Origin: Pelobacter sp. UBA6812
GTDB taxonomy: Bacteria; Desulfobacterota; Desulfuromonadia; Desulfuromonadales; Syntrophotaleaceae
Assembly: GCA_002452265.1 (NCBI GenBank)
Contig: DKEW01000066.1
Span: forward strand, 1 to 37,204
Direction: 5' to 3'
Length of the DNA: 37,204 nt
Part shown: piece by piece, positions 16,680 through 24,711 of the stretch
Numbering within the stretch: the stretch's first letter is position 1
Layout of the letters: every line of letters begins with the position of its first letter
Position numbers and translations under genes: made by a program
The notes under the pieces: model-generated
What the model was told of the DNA's origin: nothing
The model's input: only the letters and a program-made list of their open reading frames with translations
The model's database searches: none

Positions 16680-17309
16680 TTACTTGGAATACAGCTCAAC
16701 AATCAGCTGCTCCTGGAAGGCGGGCGTGGTCATTTCCTCGCGCACCGGCAGAGTCTTGAGACTGCCCTTGTAGGCTTCACGATCAAGTTCTACCCAGGAA
16801 AGCAGCCCACGACGCATTACACTGTCCAATGCTTCGTTGATTCGAGCAACTTTGCGGCTTTTCTCGCGCAGTTCAACCACATCGCTGGGACGCATAACGT
16901 AAGAAGGAATGTTCACTTTGCGGCCGTTAACCAGAAAATGCCCCTGCCGAACCAATGCACGAGCTTCAGCACGAGAACTGGCAAAACCAAGACGGTAGAC
17001 AACACTGTCAAGACGGCGCTCAAGCAGAACCAGAAGATTTTCACCAGTAACACCCTTCTGATGATCTGCTTTTTCGAAGTAACCACGGAATTGCTTTTCA
17101 AGCAAACCATAGGTACGTTTCATACGCTGTTTTTCGCGCAACTGAGTGCCATAGTCCGACGCTTTGATGCGACCCTGACCATGCTGTCCTGGCGGATAGT
17201 TACGCCTTTCCACTGCGCACTTGTCTGTATAACACCTGTCCCCCTTAAGGAACAGCTTCATATTTTCTCTTCTGCACAAACGGCAGACAGGCCCAGAATA
17301 TCTAGCCAA
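16680..17309 (-). CDS. rpsD: 30S ribosomal protein S4, zinc type
   Basis: 209 aa. C9, C12, C26 and C31 (CRLC, CYTDKC) form the N-terminal zinc site of C+ S4 proteins. The S4 RNA-binding domain (about 99-160) contains RLDSVVYRLGFASSRAEARALVRQGHF. S4 nucleates 30S assembly and in E. coli represses its own operon. The start codon is TTG (17307-17309), with GGAGG 7 nt upstream. The ATG overlapping that GGAGG is out of frame and gives only Met-Asn-Val-Gly-stop. No in-frame ATG is placed well enough to replace the TTG. Confidence 0.97.
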   Translation of the reverse strand: MARYSGPVCRLCRRENMKLFLKGDRCYTDKCAVERRNYPPGQHGQGRIKASDYGTQLREKQRMKRTYGLLEKQFRGYFEKADHQKGVTGENLLVLLERRLDSVVYRLGFASSRAEARALVRQGHFLVNGRKVNIPSYVMRPSDVVELREKSRKVARINEALDSVMRRGLLSWVELDREAYKGSLKTLPVREEMTTPAFQEQLIVELYSK

Positions 17310-17329
17310 CGTTCATCCTCCTTGTTTGT

Positions 17330-17725
17330 TTAAACTCTTCTGCGCTTAGGCGGACGACAGCCATTGTGGGGAATAGGTGTAACGTCCTTGATCACGCTGA
17401 TGTTCAGGCCTACCGAAGAAAGAGCCCGCAAAGCTGACTCCCGACCGGAACCGGGACCCTTCACGCGAACTTCCACAGAACGCAAACCGTGCTCCATAGC
17501 TTTTTTAGCCGCATCCTCGGCTGCAATCTGCGCAGCAAAAGGGGTGCTTTTACGTGAGCCTTTGAAATTCATAGTCCCGCAAGTGGACCATGAGATTACG
17601 TTGCCTGCAACGTCGGTAATAGTGACAATGGTGTTGTTAAAAGTCGCCTGGATATGGGCGATACCATTGGCTATATTCTTTTTCTCGACCTTTTTACGTA
17701 TTACTCTTTTGTTGCCCTTAGCCAT
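17330..17725 (-). CDS. rpsK: 30S ribosomal protein S11
   Basis: 131 aa. Recognised by GIAHIQATFNNTIVTITD, the block AAQIAAEDAAKKAMEHG, VKGPGSGRESALRAL and the basic end PHNGCRPPKRRRV. S11 lies on the 30S platform near the anticodon of the E-site tRNA and the Shine-Dalgarno helix. The ATG follows GGGGAGG. It sits 20 nt before rpsD and 11 nt after rpsM, the usual alpha-operon order. Confidence 0.98.
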   Translation of the reverse strand: MAKGNKRVIRKKVEKKNIANGIAHIQATFNNTIVTITDVAGNVISWSTCGTMNFKGSRKSTPFAAQIAAEDAAKKAMEHGLRSVEVRVKGPGSGRESALRALSSVGLNISVIKDVTPIPHNGCRPPKRRRV

Positions 17726-17736
17726 GGTTCCTCCCC

Positions 17737-18105
17737 TTACTTACGCTTACCGGCGACAGTTTTCCGCGGCCCTTTACGCGTACGCGCATTGGTTTTAGTT
17801 TTCTGACCTCTAACGGGAAGACCGCGACGATGGCGAAGGCCGCGATAACATCCGAGATCCATCAACCGTTTAATGTTTCCGGTTACGGTGCGACGCAAGT
17901 CCCCTTCGACCTGATACTGACTATCAATAACATCACGAATTTTACCTGCCTCCGCTTCAGTCAAATCGTCAGTGCGAGTGTTAGGATCAACACCAGCCTT
18001 CTTCAAAATGTCCTGGGACGAGGAGCGGCCAATGCCGTAAATATAGGTAAGCGCTATCTCGGTCCTCTTGTTTCTAGGTAAATCGATACCAGCGATTCGT
18101 GCCAA
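17737..18105 (-). CDS. rpsM: 30S ribosomal protein S13
   Basis: 122 aa. RIAGIDLPRNKR, the helix-two-turn-helix region (ALTYIYGIGRSSSQ) and the C-terminal RGLPVRGQKTKTNARTRKG identify it. It contacts the P-site tRNA and forms bridge B1 with the 50S. The start codon is TTG (18103-18105) preceded by GGAGG at 8 nt. The next in-frame Met is far inside the conserved sequence, so the TTG is required. Confidence 0.97.
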   Translation of the reverse strand: MARIAGIDLPRNKRTEIALTYIYGIGRSSSQDILKKAGVDPNTRTDDLTEAEAGKIRDVIDSQYQVEGDLRRTVTGNIKRLMDLGCYRGLRHRRGLPVRGQKTKTNARTRKGPRKTVAGKRK

Positions 18106-18126
18106 TGTAGTATCCTCCTGATCCCT

Positions 18127-18240
18127 TTATCCCTGTTTCTGCTTATGCTTAGGGTTTTCGCAGATGATCCTGACAATTCCCTTGCGTTTGACCACTTTAC
18201 ACTTGGAACAAATCGGCTTGACCGAAGCTCGAACTTTCAT
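18127..18240 (-). CDS. rpmJ: 50S ribosomal protein L36, zinc type
   Basis: 37 aa, beginning MKVRASVKPICSKC and ending PKHKQKQG. C11, C14, C27 and H32 form the CCCH zinc site of the ancestral L36. L36 stabilises the 23S rRNA near the stalk base. AAGGG lies 7 nt before the ATG. It stands between map and rpsM; infA, often next to it, is missing. No second non-zinc L36 copy is in the window. Confidence 0.97.
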   Translation of the reverse strand: MKVRASVKPICSKCKVVKRKGIVRIICENPKHKQKQG

Positions 18241-18267
18241 TGATCATCCCTTTTGTGTACGATGCCT

Positions 18268-18300
18268 GTTAATCCGAAAAGGCCGCAGTTGTCTATTAAC
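18268..18300 (-). repeat. Inverted repeat in map-rpmJ gap
   Basis: GTTAAT (18268-18273) and ATTAAC (18295-18300) are perfect inverted copies 21 nt apart, in the 85-nt gap that is the largest within the superoperon. There is no T-run and no convincing promoter. Could be a weak mRNA hairpin or chance. Confidence 0.35.
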
Positions 18301-18325
18301 CGACCCTTTCTCTTTCTTTCAACAA

Positions 18326-19072
18326 CTAGATGGCGGTCAGTATTAGCGGTCCTTCATCGGTGATCGCCACAGTGTGCTCAAAATGCGCCGACGGTTTGCT
18401 ATCGAGGGTCACCGCCGTCCATCCATCTCCCAAGACTTTAACACCCGCAGTGCCGATGTTAATCATGGGTTCAATAGCCAACACCATCCCGCTACGCAGT
18501 AAGGGCCCCTGACCTGGAGGCCCAAAGTTTGGCACCTGTGGATCCTCATGCAGACCTCGCCCGATGCCATGCCCGACAAATTCCTTAACAACACTAAAAC
18601 CACATTTTTCAACATGACTCTGTATCGCATGGGAAATATCGAACAAACGATTATTCACTCTTGCCTGCTCAATCCCCAGTTCAAGTGCCTTCTGGGTAAC
18701 ATCAAGCAATCTCTGTTTTTCGGCACTTATCGCTCCGACTGGCAAAGTCACAGCAGAGTCGCCATAAAAACCATTTAACACAACACCGAAGTCGATGCTA
18801 AGGATCTCCCCCTCAACCAAGGGCTGCTTATTGGGAAATCCATGAACAACCCTGTCTTCCGGTGAAGCGCAAATACTAAAAGGGAACCCTCCATACCCTT
18901 TAAAGGCTGGCTTGGCACCTCTTTTTCGACACTCACGTTCTGCGATAGAATCAAGCTCAAGAGTTGTGACACCGGGAGCAATTTTATCTCTAAGCAACGC
19001 AAGAATATCGGCAACGATTCGCCCGGCTTCGCGCATGCGAAGGAGCTCATCTTTGCTCTTAATCAGAATCAC
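18326..19072 (-). CDS. map: Methionine aminopeptidase, type I
   Basis: 248 aa pita-bread metallopeptidase that removes the N-terminal Met from nascent proteins. Metal ligands D94 (DFGV), D105 (GDSA), H168 (GHGIG), E201 (EP) and E232 are in place. No N-terminal zinc-finger extension is present, so this is the short type Ia form. The GTG start lies in a GTGA overlap with the adk stop, and MILIKSKDELLRMREAG matches family N-termini. The secY-adk-map order is conserved in many bacteria. Confidence 0.97.
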   Translation of the reverse strand: MILIKSKDELLRMREAGRIVADILALLRDKIAPGVTTLELDSIAERECRKRGAKPAFKGYGGFPFSICASPEDRVVHGFPNKQPLVEGEILSIDFGVVLNGFYGDSAVTLPVGAISAEKQRLLDVTQKALELGIEQARVNNRLFDISHAIQSHVEKCGFSVVKEFVGHGIGRGLHEDPQVPNFGPPGQGPLLRSGMVLAIEPMINIGTAGVKVLGDGWTAVTLDSKPSAHFEHTVAITDEGPLILTAI

Positions 19073-19719
19073 TGTCCACAGCCCAACGCAGAAAGAATTT
19101 CTTCCTGAACTGCCGCCATTTCCAGCATACCGTCAACATCGGAAAGAACGCCGCCATCTCGATAATAAGCAATCAGTGGTGCTGTTTGCTCAGCATAGAC
19201 CTCAAGACGCTTACGGATCGTTTCTTCCTGATCGTCATCACGCTGAAACAGCTCTCCACCACACTTATCACAGCGATCCGCAACCGTGGGTGCGTCAAAC
19301 ACGACATGATACATTTTACCGCAATCACGGCATGTACGACGACCAGCAATCCGGCCAACAATCGCGTCGTTATCGACTTGAAGTGAGATCACAGCATCAA
19401 GATCTTTTTCGAGATCCGCCAAGGTTTGCTTTAAGGCGTCCGCCTGAGGGATGGTGCGAGGAAATCCGTCCAGGATAAAGCCTTTAGCGCAATCTGCCTT
19501 AAGGAGTCTTTCCTTGACTATCCCAACAACAACCTCATCTGGAACCAAGCCACCGGCTTCCATTTCAGCCTTGGCTTTGAGCCCCATAGGGGTGCCTTCT
19601 TTAACCGCAGAACGCAACATATCACCCGTCGATATTTGCGGGATACCAAGACGCTCGGAAAGCATTTTAGCTTGCGTGCCCTTACCTGACCCTGGGGGGC
19701 CCAATAGAATCATCTTCAT
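19069..19719 (-). CDS. adk: Adenylate kinase, zinc-LID type
   Basis: 216 aa. It interconverts ATP + AMP and 2 ADP. P-loop GPPGSGKGT (7-15), AMP-binding STGDMLR and DGFPRT, and a long LID with C130, C133, C150 and C153 (CRDC, CDKC) that should bind zinc. The frame is open to 19764, but that start lies inside secY. The ATG at 19717-19719 has GAGG 5 nt upstream, 16 nt after the secY stop, and matches family N-termini, so it is chosen. An ATG two codons further in is the only close alternative. Confidence 0.96.
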   Translation of the reverse strand: MKMILLGPPGSGKGTQAKMLSERLGIPQISTGDMLRSAVKEGTPMGLKAKAEMEAGGLVPDEVVVGIVKERLLKADCAKGFILDGFPRTIPQADALKQTLADLEKDLDAVISLQVDNDAIVGRIAGRRTCRDCGKMYHVVFDAPTVADRCDKCGGELFQRDDDQEETIRKRLEVYAEQTAPLIAYYRDGGVLSDVDGMLEMAAVQEEILSALGCGQ

Positions 19720-19735
19720 TTTTACCTCACACATT

Positions 19736-21043
19736 TCAACCGTGCCGCCCTCGCAAAGTAACACCCTTCATGAAACCTTCGTAGGAGCGCGAGATAAGAT
19801 GCGCCTCTACCTGCGATGCCGTATCCAGGCCAACACCTACGACAATAAGCAACGAAGTCCCACCAAAGAAAAAGGGAACATTCATGCCGGCGACCAAAAG
19901 TGTCGGCAAGACACAAACAGCCGACACATAAGCAGCACCCGCAAAAGTCAAACGTCCGAGCACCGTGTCAATATAATCGGATGTTGCTTTGCCGGGTCGT
20001 ATACCAGGAATGTAACCACCCTGCTTTTTAACGTTATCGGCCACATCGATGGGGTTAAAGGTAACAGCCGTGTAGAAGTAGCAGAAGAAGATAATAAATG
20101 CAACATAAAAGACGTAATAAACCAAATTCCCCGGTGCCATCCAACCTGCAGCTGTCTGTACCCAAGGGATATTTATCAGATTGGCCACCGTTGCGGGGAA
20201 CATGATGATGGAACTGGCAAATATGGGCGGGATAACCCCGCTCATATTGATCTTAAGAGGCAGATGACTTTTTTGCCCGCCATAATTTCGCATACCAACT
20301 ACACGTTTTGCATAATGGATGGGCAATCTTCTCTGAGCAAGCTCCATAAATACGATGGCCCAAACGGTAGCAATAATGACTAACAACAGGAACAAGACCT
20401 TGGCAGGGCTCAAAGCACCTGCATTGGCCAGCTTCACCGTATTAAGCAGAGCCGCAGGCATATTGGCGATAATCCCGGCGAAAATAATCAACGAGATGCC
20501 ATTGCCAATGCCTCGCTCGGTAATCTGCTCACCTACCCACATGATAAATGCTGTACCTGATGTCAGAGTGATGACTGTCAAGAGAATAAAACCGACACCG
20601 GGGTGAGATACCACCGAAGCCTGTCCCACGGTCATGGACTGCAGTCCCACAGCGATACCAGTACCCTGCACGATGGACAAGACAATGGTGCCATAGCGCG
20701 TCCACTTGGTGATCGTCTTACGCCCTTGCTCACCCTCTTTAGAGAGACGCTCAACCGGCTCAAAAACAACACCAAGCAATTGCAGAATGATGGAGGCGCT
20801 AATATACGGCATAATTCCAAGCGCAAATACAGTCATGCGCTCCAACGCCCCACCAGTAAAGGCACTCACCATTCCCAGGAGAGTACCTTCGGTTTTCTGA
20901 AAGAATTCTGCAAGCACATCACCATTAATCCCGGGAATCGGCACATGACAACCGATGCGATAAACCGCAAGCATCCCGAGCGTAAATAAAATCCGACGAC
21001 GAAGCTCAGGGATACTGAAGATATTCTGGATGCGCTTGAACAA
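19736..21043 (-). CDS. secY: Preprotein translocase subunit SecY
   Basis: 435 aa, polytopic with about ten membrane helices. SecY forms the protein-conducting channel of the inner membrane with SecE and SecG. Signatures include YRIGCHVPIPGIN near the N-terminus (helix 1 and plug region), GIMPYISASIILQLL, GIGNGISLIIFAGI and GIRPGKATSDYI. The start is TTG (21041-21043), one nt after the rplO stop, with GAGG inside the end of rplO. Coupling to rplO is therefore likely. Confidence 0.97.
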   Translation of the reverse strand: MFKRIQNIFSIPELRRRILFTLGMLAVYRIGCHVPIPGINGDVLAEFFQKTEGTLLGMVSAFTGGALERMTVFALGIMPYISASIILQLLGVVFEPVERLSKEGEQGRKTITKWTRYGTIVLSIVQGTGIAVGLQSMTVGQASVVSHPGVGFILLTVITLTSGTAFIMWVGEQITERGIGNGISLIIFAGIIANMPAALLNTVKLANAGALSPAKVLFLLLVIIATVWAIVFMELAQRRLPIHYAKRVVGMRNYGGQKSHLPLKINMSGVIPPIFASSIIMFPATVANLINIPWVQTAAGWMAPGNLVYYVFYVAFIIFFCYFYTAVTFNPIDVADNVKKQGGYIPGIRPGKATSDYIDTVLGRLTFAGAAYVSAVCVLPTLLVAGMNVPFFFGGTSLLIVVGVGLDTASQVEAHLISRSYEGFMKGVTLRGRHG

Positions 21044-21044
21044 T

Positions 21045-21488
21045 TTAAATAACCTCAGCTTTCCCGCCAGCCGCTTCTATCTTAGCAACGGCAGATTGAC
21101 TGAATTTATGAGCCTTGACAGTCAGCGCCTTGTTCAGGTCGCCATCGCCAAGAACCTTAATGCCATCATAGATCTTATTTACAAGACCATTCTGACCAAA
21201 GGCTTCAATATCCACAACGCTGCCAGCCTCAAACAACTCCTGCAGGTCGCGAAGATTAACGAGAGCATAAACCTTTTTATTTAAAGATTTAAACCCACGC
21301 TTTGGCAAGCGACGCTGAAGTGGCATCTGACCACCCTCAAATCCGGGCTTCACACCGCCACCACTGCGGGCGTTTTGCCCTTTGTGGCCTTTACCAGCGG
21401 TTTTGCCATTGCCGGAACCAGGACCACGTCCGAGACGCTTCCGATTCTTTGTTGAGCCGATAGCCGGCCTCAAATTACTCAGATCCAT
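21045..21488 (-). CDS. rplO: 50S ribosomal protein L15
   Basis: 147 aa. The glycine-rich arm NRKRLGRGPGSGNGKTAGKGHKGQ and the segment GFEGGQMPLQRRLPKRGF are diagnostic; this arm threads deep into 23S rRNA. A frame open to 21518 would overlap rpmD. The ATG at 21486-21488 has AGGGA at 7 nt and starts the usual MDLSNLRPAIG, so the shorter form is used. Confidence 0.97.
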   Translation of the reverse strand: MDLSNLRPAIGSTKNRKRLGRGPGSGNGKTAGKGHKGQNARSGGGVKPGFEGGQMPLQRRLPKRGFKSLNKKVYALVNLRDLQELFEAGSVVDIEAFGQNGLVNKIYDGIKVLGDGDLNKALTVKAHKFSQSAVAKIEAAGGKAEVI

Positions 21489-21507
21489 ACCTATATCCCT
21501 CGCTCTC

Positions 21508-21687
21508 TCAGTCTTCAACCACGACCATGTGGCACACCTTACGGATCATACCTCTGATCTCAGGAGTATCAGTAAGCACCACGGTCTTATTGAGCTTGGT
21601 CAGGCCAAGACCTTTAAGAACTTTTGTAAAATATTCCTTGCGACCGATGCCGCTCTTTTTCAGGGTCACCTTGATTTGTCCGGCCAT
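21508..21687 (-). CDS. rpmD: 50S ribosomal protein L30
   Basis: 59 aa: MAGQIKVTLKKSGIGRK through RGMIRKVCHMVVVED, the short bacterial L30 without eukaryotic extension. GAGGAGGG lies just before the ATG at 21685-21687; the open frame extends to 21711 but that upstream ATG overlaps the rpsE end and lacks a ribosome site. Located between rpsE and rplO as in the spc operon. Confidence 0.96.
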   Translation of the reverse strand: MAGQIKVTLKKSGIGRKEYFTKVLKGLGLTKLNKTVVLTDTPEIRGMIRKVCHMVVVED

Positions 21688-21710
21688 GAAACCCTCCTCG
21701 TCGGCTGGCA

Positions 21711-22202
21711 TTATTCTTCGTTATCGGCACCACGCAATGCCCGCAACTCATCTGCACTTTTTAGGCGAGACAAGGCGTTCATGGTCGCACGGACCACATT
21801 GTGTGGATTATTGGAACCGATACACTTTGACAAAATATCGCCAACCCCGGAAACTTCCAGAACTGCACGCACGGCACCGCCCGCGATAACTCCTGTACCT
21901 GCCGATGCAGGTTTGAGCAACACCCGGCCTGCGCCAAATTTTCCGATAACGTCAAAAGGTATGGTCCGATCCTTTAAAGGAACGCGGATCAGGTTTTTTT
22001 TCGCCTGTTCTACTCCCTTACGAATCGCTTCAGGCACTTCTTTAGCCTTACCATGCCCGAATCCGACAACACCCTGACCATCACCGACAACAACCAGCGC
22101 CGAAAAACTAAAACGCCGTCCACCCTTGACTACCTTGGCACACCTGTTGATGTGTACAACCCGGTCCGTCAATTCCAACTCATTGGGATCGATGCGAAGC
22201 AA
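21711..22202 (-). CDS. rpsE: 30S ribosomal protein S5
   Basis: 163 aa. The N-terminal dsRNA-binding-like domain (VVKGGRRFSFSALVVVGDG) is followed by the C-terminal domain with LLKPASAGTGVIAGG and the segment GSNNPHNVVRATMNAL. S5 shapes the mRNA entry site and decoding fidelity. The start codon is TTG (22200-22202) with GGAGG 6 nt upstream. No in-frame ATG occurs before the conserved domain. Confidence 0.97.
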   Translation of the reverse strand: MLRIDPNELELTDRVVHINRCAKVVKGGRRFSFSALVVVGDGQGVVGFGHGKAKEVPEAIRKGVEQAKKNLIRVPLKDRTIPFDVIGKFGAGRVLLKPASAGTGVIAGGAVRAVLEVSGVGDILSKCIGSNNPHNVVRATMNALSRLKSADELRALRGADNEE

Positions 22203-22217
22203 AGATATCCTCCTTAA

Positions 22218-22586
22218 CTAAAAAGACAGACCGGCTTCCCGGGCGGCTTCTGCCAGGGTCTTGACGCGCCCATGGTAGAGAAATCCGTTCCGGTCGAAGA
22301 CGACATTCTTGATGTTCATACCCAAGGCTTTCTGGGCGATGGCTTTGCCGACAGCCTTGGCGGCCTCAACATTTCCAGTATATTTCAGAGCTTCGTCAAC
22401 ATCACCCGTAACCGTAGAGGCTGAAACCAAGGTCTTCCCGGTGGTGTCTTCGATGATCTGCGCATAAATGTGCTTGGCGCTGCGGAATACGCACAATCTG
22501 GGCATTTCCGCCGTGCCACGCACTTTTCGGCGTACACGCACCTGCCTCTTCAATCGCGCCTGGCGTCTTTTCAATGCGGCGTTCAC
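22218..22586 (-). CDS. rplR: 50S ribosomal protein L18
   Basis: 122 aa. A basic N-terminal extension (RRQARLKRQVRVRRKVRG) precedes the fold with PRLCVFRSAKHIYAQIIED and FDRNGFLYHGRVKTLAEAAREAGL. L18 binds 5S rRNA with L5. The start is GTG (22584-22586), with GGAG at 7 nt. It stands between rplF and rpsE. Confidence 0.97.
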   Translation of the reverse strand: MNAALKRRQARLKRQVRVRRKVRGTAEMPRLCVFRSAKHIYAQIIEDTTGKTLVSASTVTGDVDEALKYTGNVEAAKAVGKAIAQKALGMNIKNVVFDRNGFLYHGRVKTLAEAAREAGLSF

Positions 22587-22612
22587 TGTCTATCTCCTTG
22601 CCCTGTGGTCCG

Positions 22613-23152
22613 TTATTTTTTCCCTGTCTTACCAGCTTTACGCAGGATACGTTCCTCGGCATACTTGACGCCTTTACCTTTGTAAGGCTCAGGCTTACGA
22701 AAGGAACGGATCTTGGCAGCCGTAGCACCAAGAAGTTCCTTATCGATACCGCGAATGATTATCTTGGTCTGCTTTTCAACCTCGACAGAGATCCCTTTTG
22801 GCAATGCATATTCGATCGGGTGAGAGTACCCGAGGGCCAAATTAAGTGCACTACCCTTGACTTCGGCACGATAGCCGACGCCATTAATTTCAAGAACACG
22901 CTCAAACCCGTTGGCCACACCCTCAACCATATTAGCGACAAGGGCTCGAACAAGGCCGCGATAGGCACCTTCCTGCTTCCCTTCCTTGTCACACTGGACC
23001 AAAACCTGGTCATCAGCGGATTCCAGACGTATCCCAGCAACGATAGTCTTTGTCAACTCCCCCTTTGGACCCTTTACGGTGACCGTGTCTCCGACTTGAG
23101 ACACCGTAACGCCCTTGGGAATATTGATGGGTTTTTTCCCAATTCTAGACAT
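22613..23152 (-). CDS. rplF: 50S ribosomal protein L6
   Basis: 179 aa with two related L6 domains. MSRIGKKPINIPKGV starts the first, and the second ends in PEPYKGKGVKYAEERILRKAGKTGKK, the family signature near the sarcin-ricin loop. GGAG lies 7 nt before the ATG. It follows rpsH by 24 nt. Confidence 0.98.
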   Translation of the reverse strand: MSRIGKKPINIPKGVTVSQVGDTVTVKGPKGELTKTIVAGIRLESADDQVLVQCDKEGKQEGAYRGLVRALVANMVEGVANGFERVLEINGVGYRAEVKGSALNLALGYSHPIEYALPKGISVEVEKQTKIIIRGIDKELLGATAAKIRSFRKPEPYKGKGVKYAEERILRKAGKTGKK

Positions 23153-23176
23153 TTTCTGGCTCCTTAGGCGTTTCTT

Positions 23177-23575
23177 CTACCAGATAGAACACAACACTTC
23201 GCCGCCCAATTCTGCTTCCCGAGCGGCAATGTCGTGCATAACACCCTTCGAAGTTGAAAGGATGGCATTGCCAAGACCGTTTTTCACGACGGGAATTTCA
23301 TCTTTCCCAACGTATACCCGGCAACCCGGGGTCGAAACGCGATCGATGGCGTTAATAATGTGGTTATTTTCGTTATCGAACTTAAGATAGATGCGCAGCA
23401 CGCCTTGTTTGTCGTCGCTAATCACCTTAAAGTTCCTGACATAGCCGAGTTCCTTGAGCACGGTAACGATTGCCAACTTAAGATTAGAAGAGGGCATATC
23501 GCACTTCTGGTGCCTTGCCAACCCTGCATTACGAATGCGAGTGAGCATATCGGCTATAGGATCTGTCATTGCCAT
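23177..23575 (-). CDS. rpsH: 30S ribosomal protein S8
   Basis: 132 aa. MTDPIADMLTRIRNAG and the C-terminal ILSTSKGVMHDIAAREAELGGEVLCSIW are diagnostic. S8 binds helix 21 of 16S rRNA and in E. coli represses the spc operon through a site at rplE; I did not identify that structure here. ATG with GGAG 8 nt upstream; a second ATG two codons later is an alternative start. Confidence 0.97.
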   Translation of the reverse strand: MAMTDPIADMLTRIRNAGLARHQKCDMPSSNLKLAIVTVLKELGYVRNFKVISDDKQGVLRIYLKFDNENNHIINAIDRVSTPGCRVYVGKDEIPVVKNGLGNAILSTSKGVMHDIAAREAELGGEVLCSIW

Positions 23576-23595
23576 GAATGCAACTCCTTACTGAA

Positions 23596-23781
23596 TTACC
23601 AGCTTGATTTAATCACGCCGGGGAGCTTGCCTTCCAACGCAAGTTTGCGCAAGCAAATCCGGCACATATCGAACTTTCGATAATAAGCCCGCGGCCGCCC
23701 ACACAAAGGACAACGGTTATATTTCCGCACCTTGAATTTGCTCGACCGGGCAGCCTTGATCATCATCGATTTTTTTGCCAC
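23596..23781 (-). CDS. rpsN: 30S ribosomal protein S14, zinc (type Z)
   Basis: 61 aa, the short C+ form. C24, C27, C40 and C43 (CPLC, CRIC) form the zinc site, and the end LPGVIKSSW is characteristic. The start codon is GTG (23779-23781) after GGGAGG. Many gammaproteobacteria instead have a long zinc-free S14 here. Located between rplE and rpsH. Confidence 0.97.
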   Translation of the reverse strand: MAKKSMMIKAARSSKFKVRKYNRCPLCGRPRAYYRKFDMCRICLRKLALEGKLPGVIKSSW

Positions 23782-23792
23782 GTCGTCCTCCC

Positions 23793-24347
23793 CTAGTCTT
23801 GGGCTTTTTTAGGAAACGGCATGCCGATGGATTCCATCAGAGCATAACCTTCCTCATCATTTCTCGCCGTGGTAACGATCGTCACATTCAGCCCTTTTAC
23901 CTTATCAACCTTCTCGAGGTCAATTTCCGGGAAAATAAGCTGCTCACGAATACCAAGAGTGTAATTTCCTCGGCCGTCAAAGCCCTTTTTCGAAACACCT
24001 TTGAAATCGCGCACACGGGGCAGGGCAACGTTGACCAAGCGATCAAGAAATTCATACGCTTTGTCGCGACGCAACGTAACCATACATCCGATAGGCATCC
24101 CCTCACGCAACTTAAATTGCGCGATAGATTTTTTGGCCTTGGTTATTACAGGCTTCTGCCCACCGATAAGAGTAAGTTCTTCTACTGCCGATTCCAGAAC
24201 TTTAATATTCTGGATGGCTTCCCCCAGGCCCATGTTCAATACAACCTTCTCGACACGGGGGACTTCCATTACATTTTTTAATTCTAGCCGCTTCATCAAC
24301 GCGGGAGCAAGTTCTTGCGTGTACACTTCCTTCAATCTGGCACCCAT
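23793..24347 (-). CDS. rplE: 50S ribosomal protein L5
   Basis: 184 aa. Identified by NVMEVPRVEKVVLNMGLGEA, GQKPVITKAKKSIAQFKLREG, VALPRVRDFKGVS and NYTLGIREQLIFPEID. L5 binds 5S rRNA and touches the P-site tRNA. GGAGG precedes the ATG at 6-7 nt; 12 nt after rplX. Confidence 0.98.
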   Translation of the reverse strand: MGARLKEVYTQELAPALMKRLELKNVMEVPRVEKVVLNMGLGEAIQNIKVLESAVEELTLIGGQKPVITKAKKSIAQFKLREGMPIGCMVTLRRDKAYEFLDRLVNVALPRVRDFKGVSKKGFDGRGNYTLGIREQLIFPEIDLEKVDKVKGLNVTIVTTARNDEEGYALMESIGMPFPKKAQD

Positions 24348-24359
24348 GGAAATCCTCCG

Positions 24360-24689
24360 TTACTTATCCAAGGTCTCGTTGCACTTTTTGCAAAACCGAG
24401 TCTTGGTCCCATCTTCGAGAACCCTGACGCCGGTTCGCGTGGGATTGTTGCAGGCGCTGCAAAGGAGTGCAACATTGGAGGCATCCAGCGGTGCTTCCTT
24501 TTCGACAATACCACCTTGGGTATTCACACGATTGGGTCGCGTATGCCGCTTGACAACGTTAAGGCTCTCCACAACAATGCGTCCTTTACCAGGCAAAACA
24601 CGCAAGACCTTACCGGTCTTGCCCTTGTCCTTGCCCGCTATAATCATCACCATGTCATCTTTTTTGACATGCATTTTCTTCGCTGCCAT
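24360..24689 (-). CDS. rplX: 50S ribosomal protein L24 with C-terminal zinc ribbon
   Basis: 109 aa. The KOW motif region is MVMIIAGKDKGKTGKVLRV, followed by VNTQGGIVEKEAPL. The C-terminal part contains C77, C80, C100 and C103 (CSAC, CKKC), a probable zinc ribbon absent from E. coli L24 but seen in various other phyla. L24 is an assembly initiator at the tunnel exit. The ATG has GGGAG 8 nt upstream. Confidence 0.96.
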   Translation of the reverse strand: MAAKKMHVKKDDMVMIIAGKDKGKTGKVLRVLPGKGRIVVESLNVVKRHTRPNRVNTQGGIVEKEAPLDASNVALLCSACNNPTRTGVRVLEDGTKTRFCKKCNETLDK

Positions 24690-24711
24690 TTATCTTACTC
24701 CCAGTTCCGGA

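Noticed and set aside
19720..19764. Longer Adk start at 19764
   Set aside because: It lies inside secY; the internal ATG has a well-placed GAGG and the canonical N-terminus.
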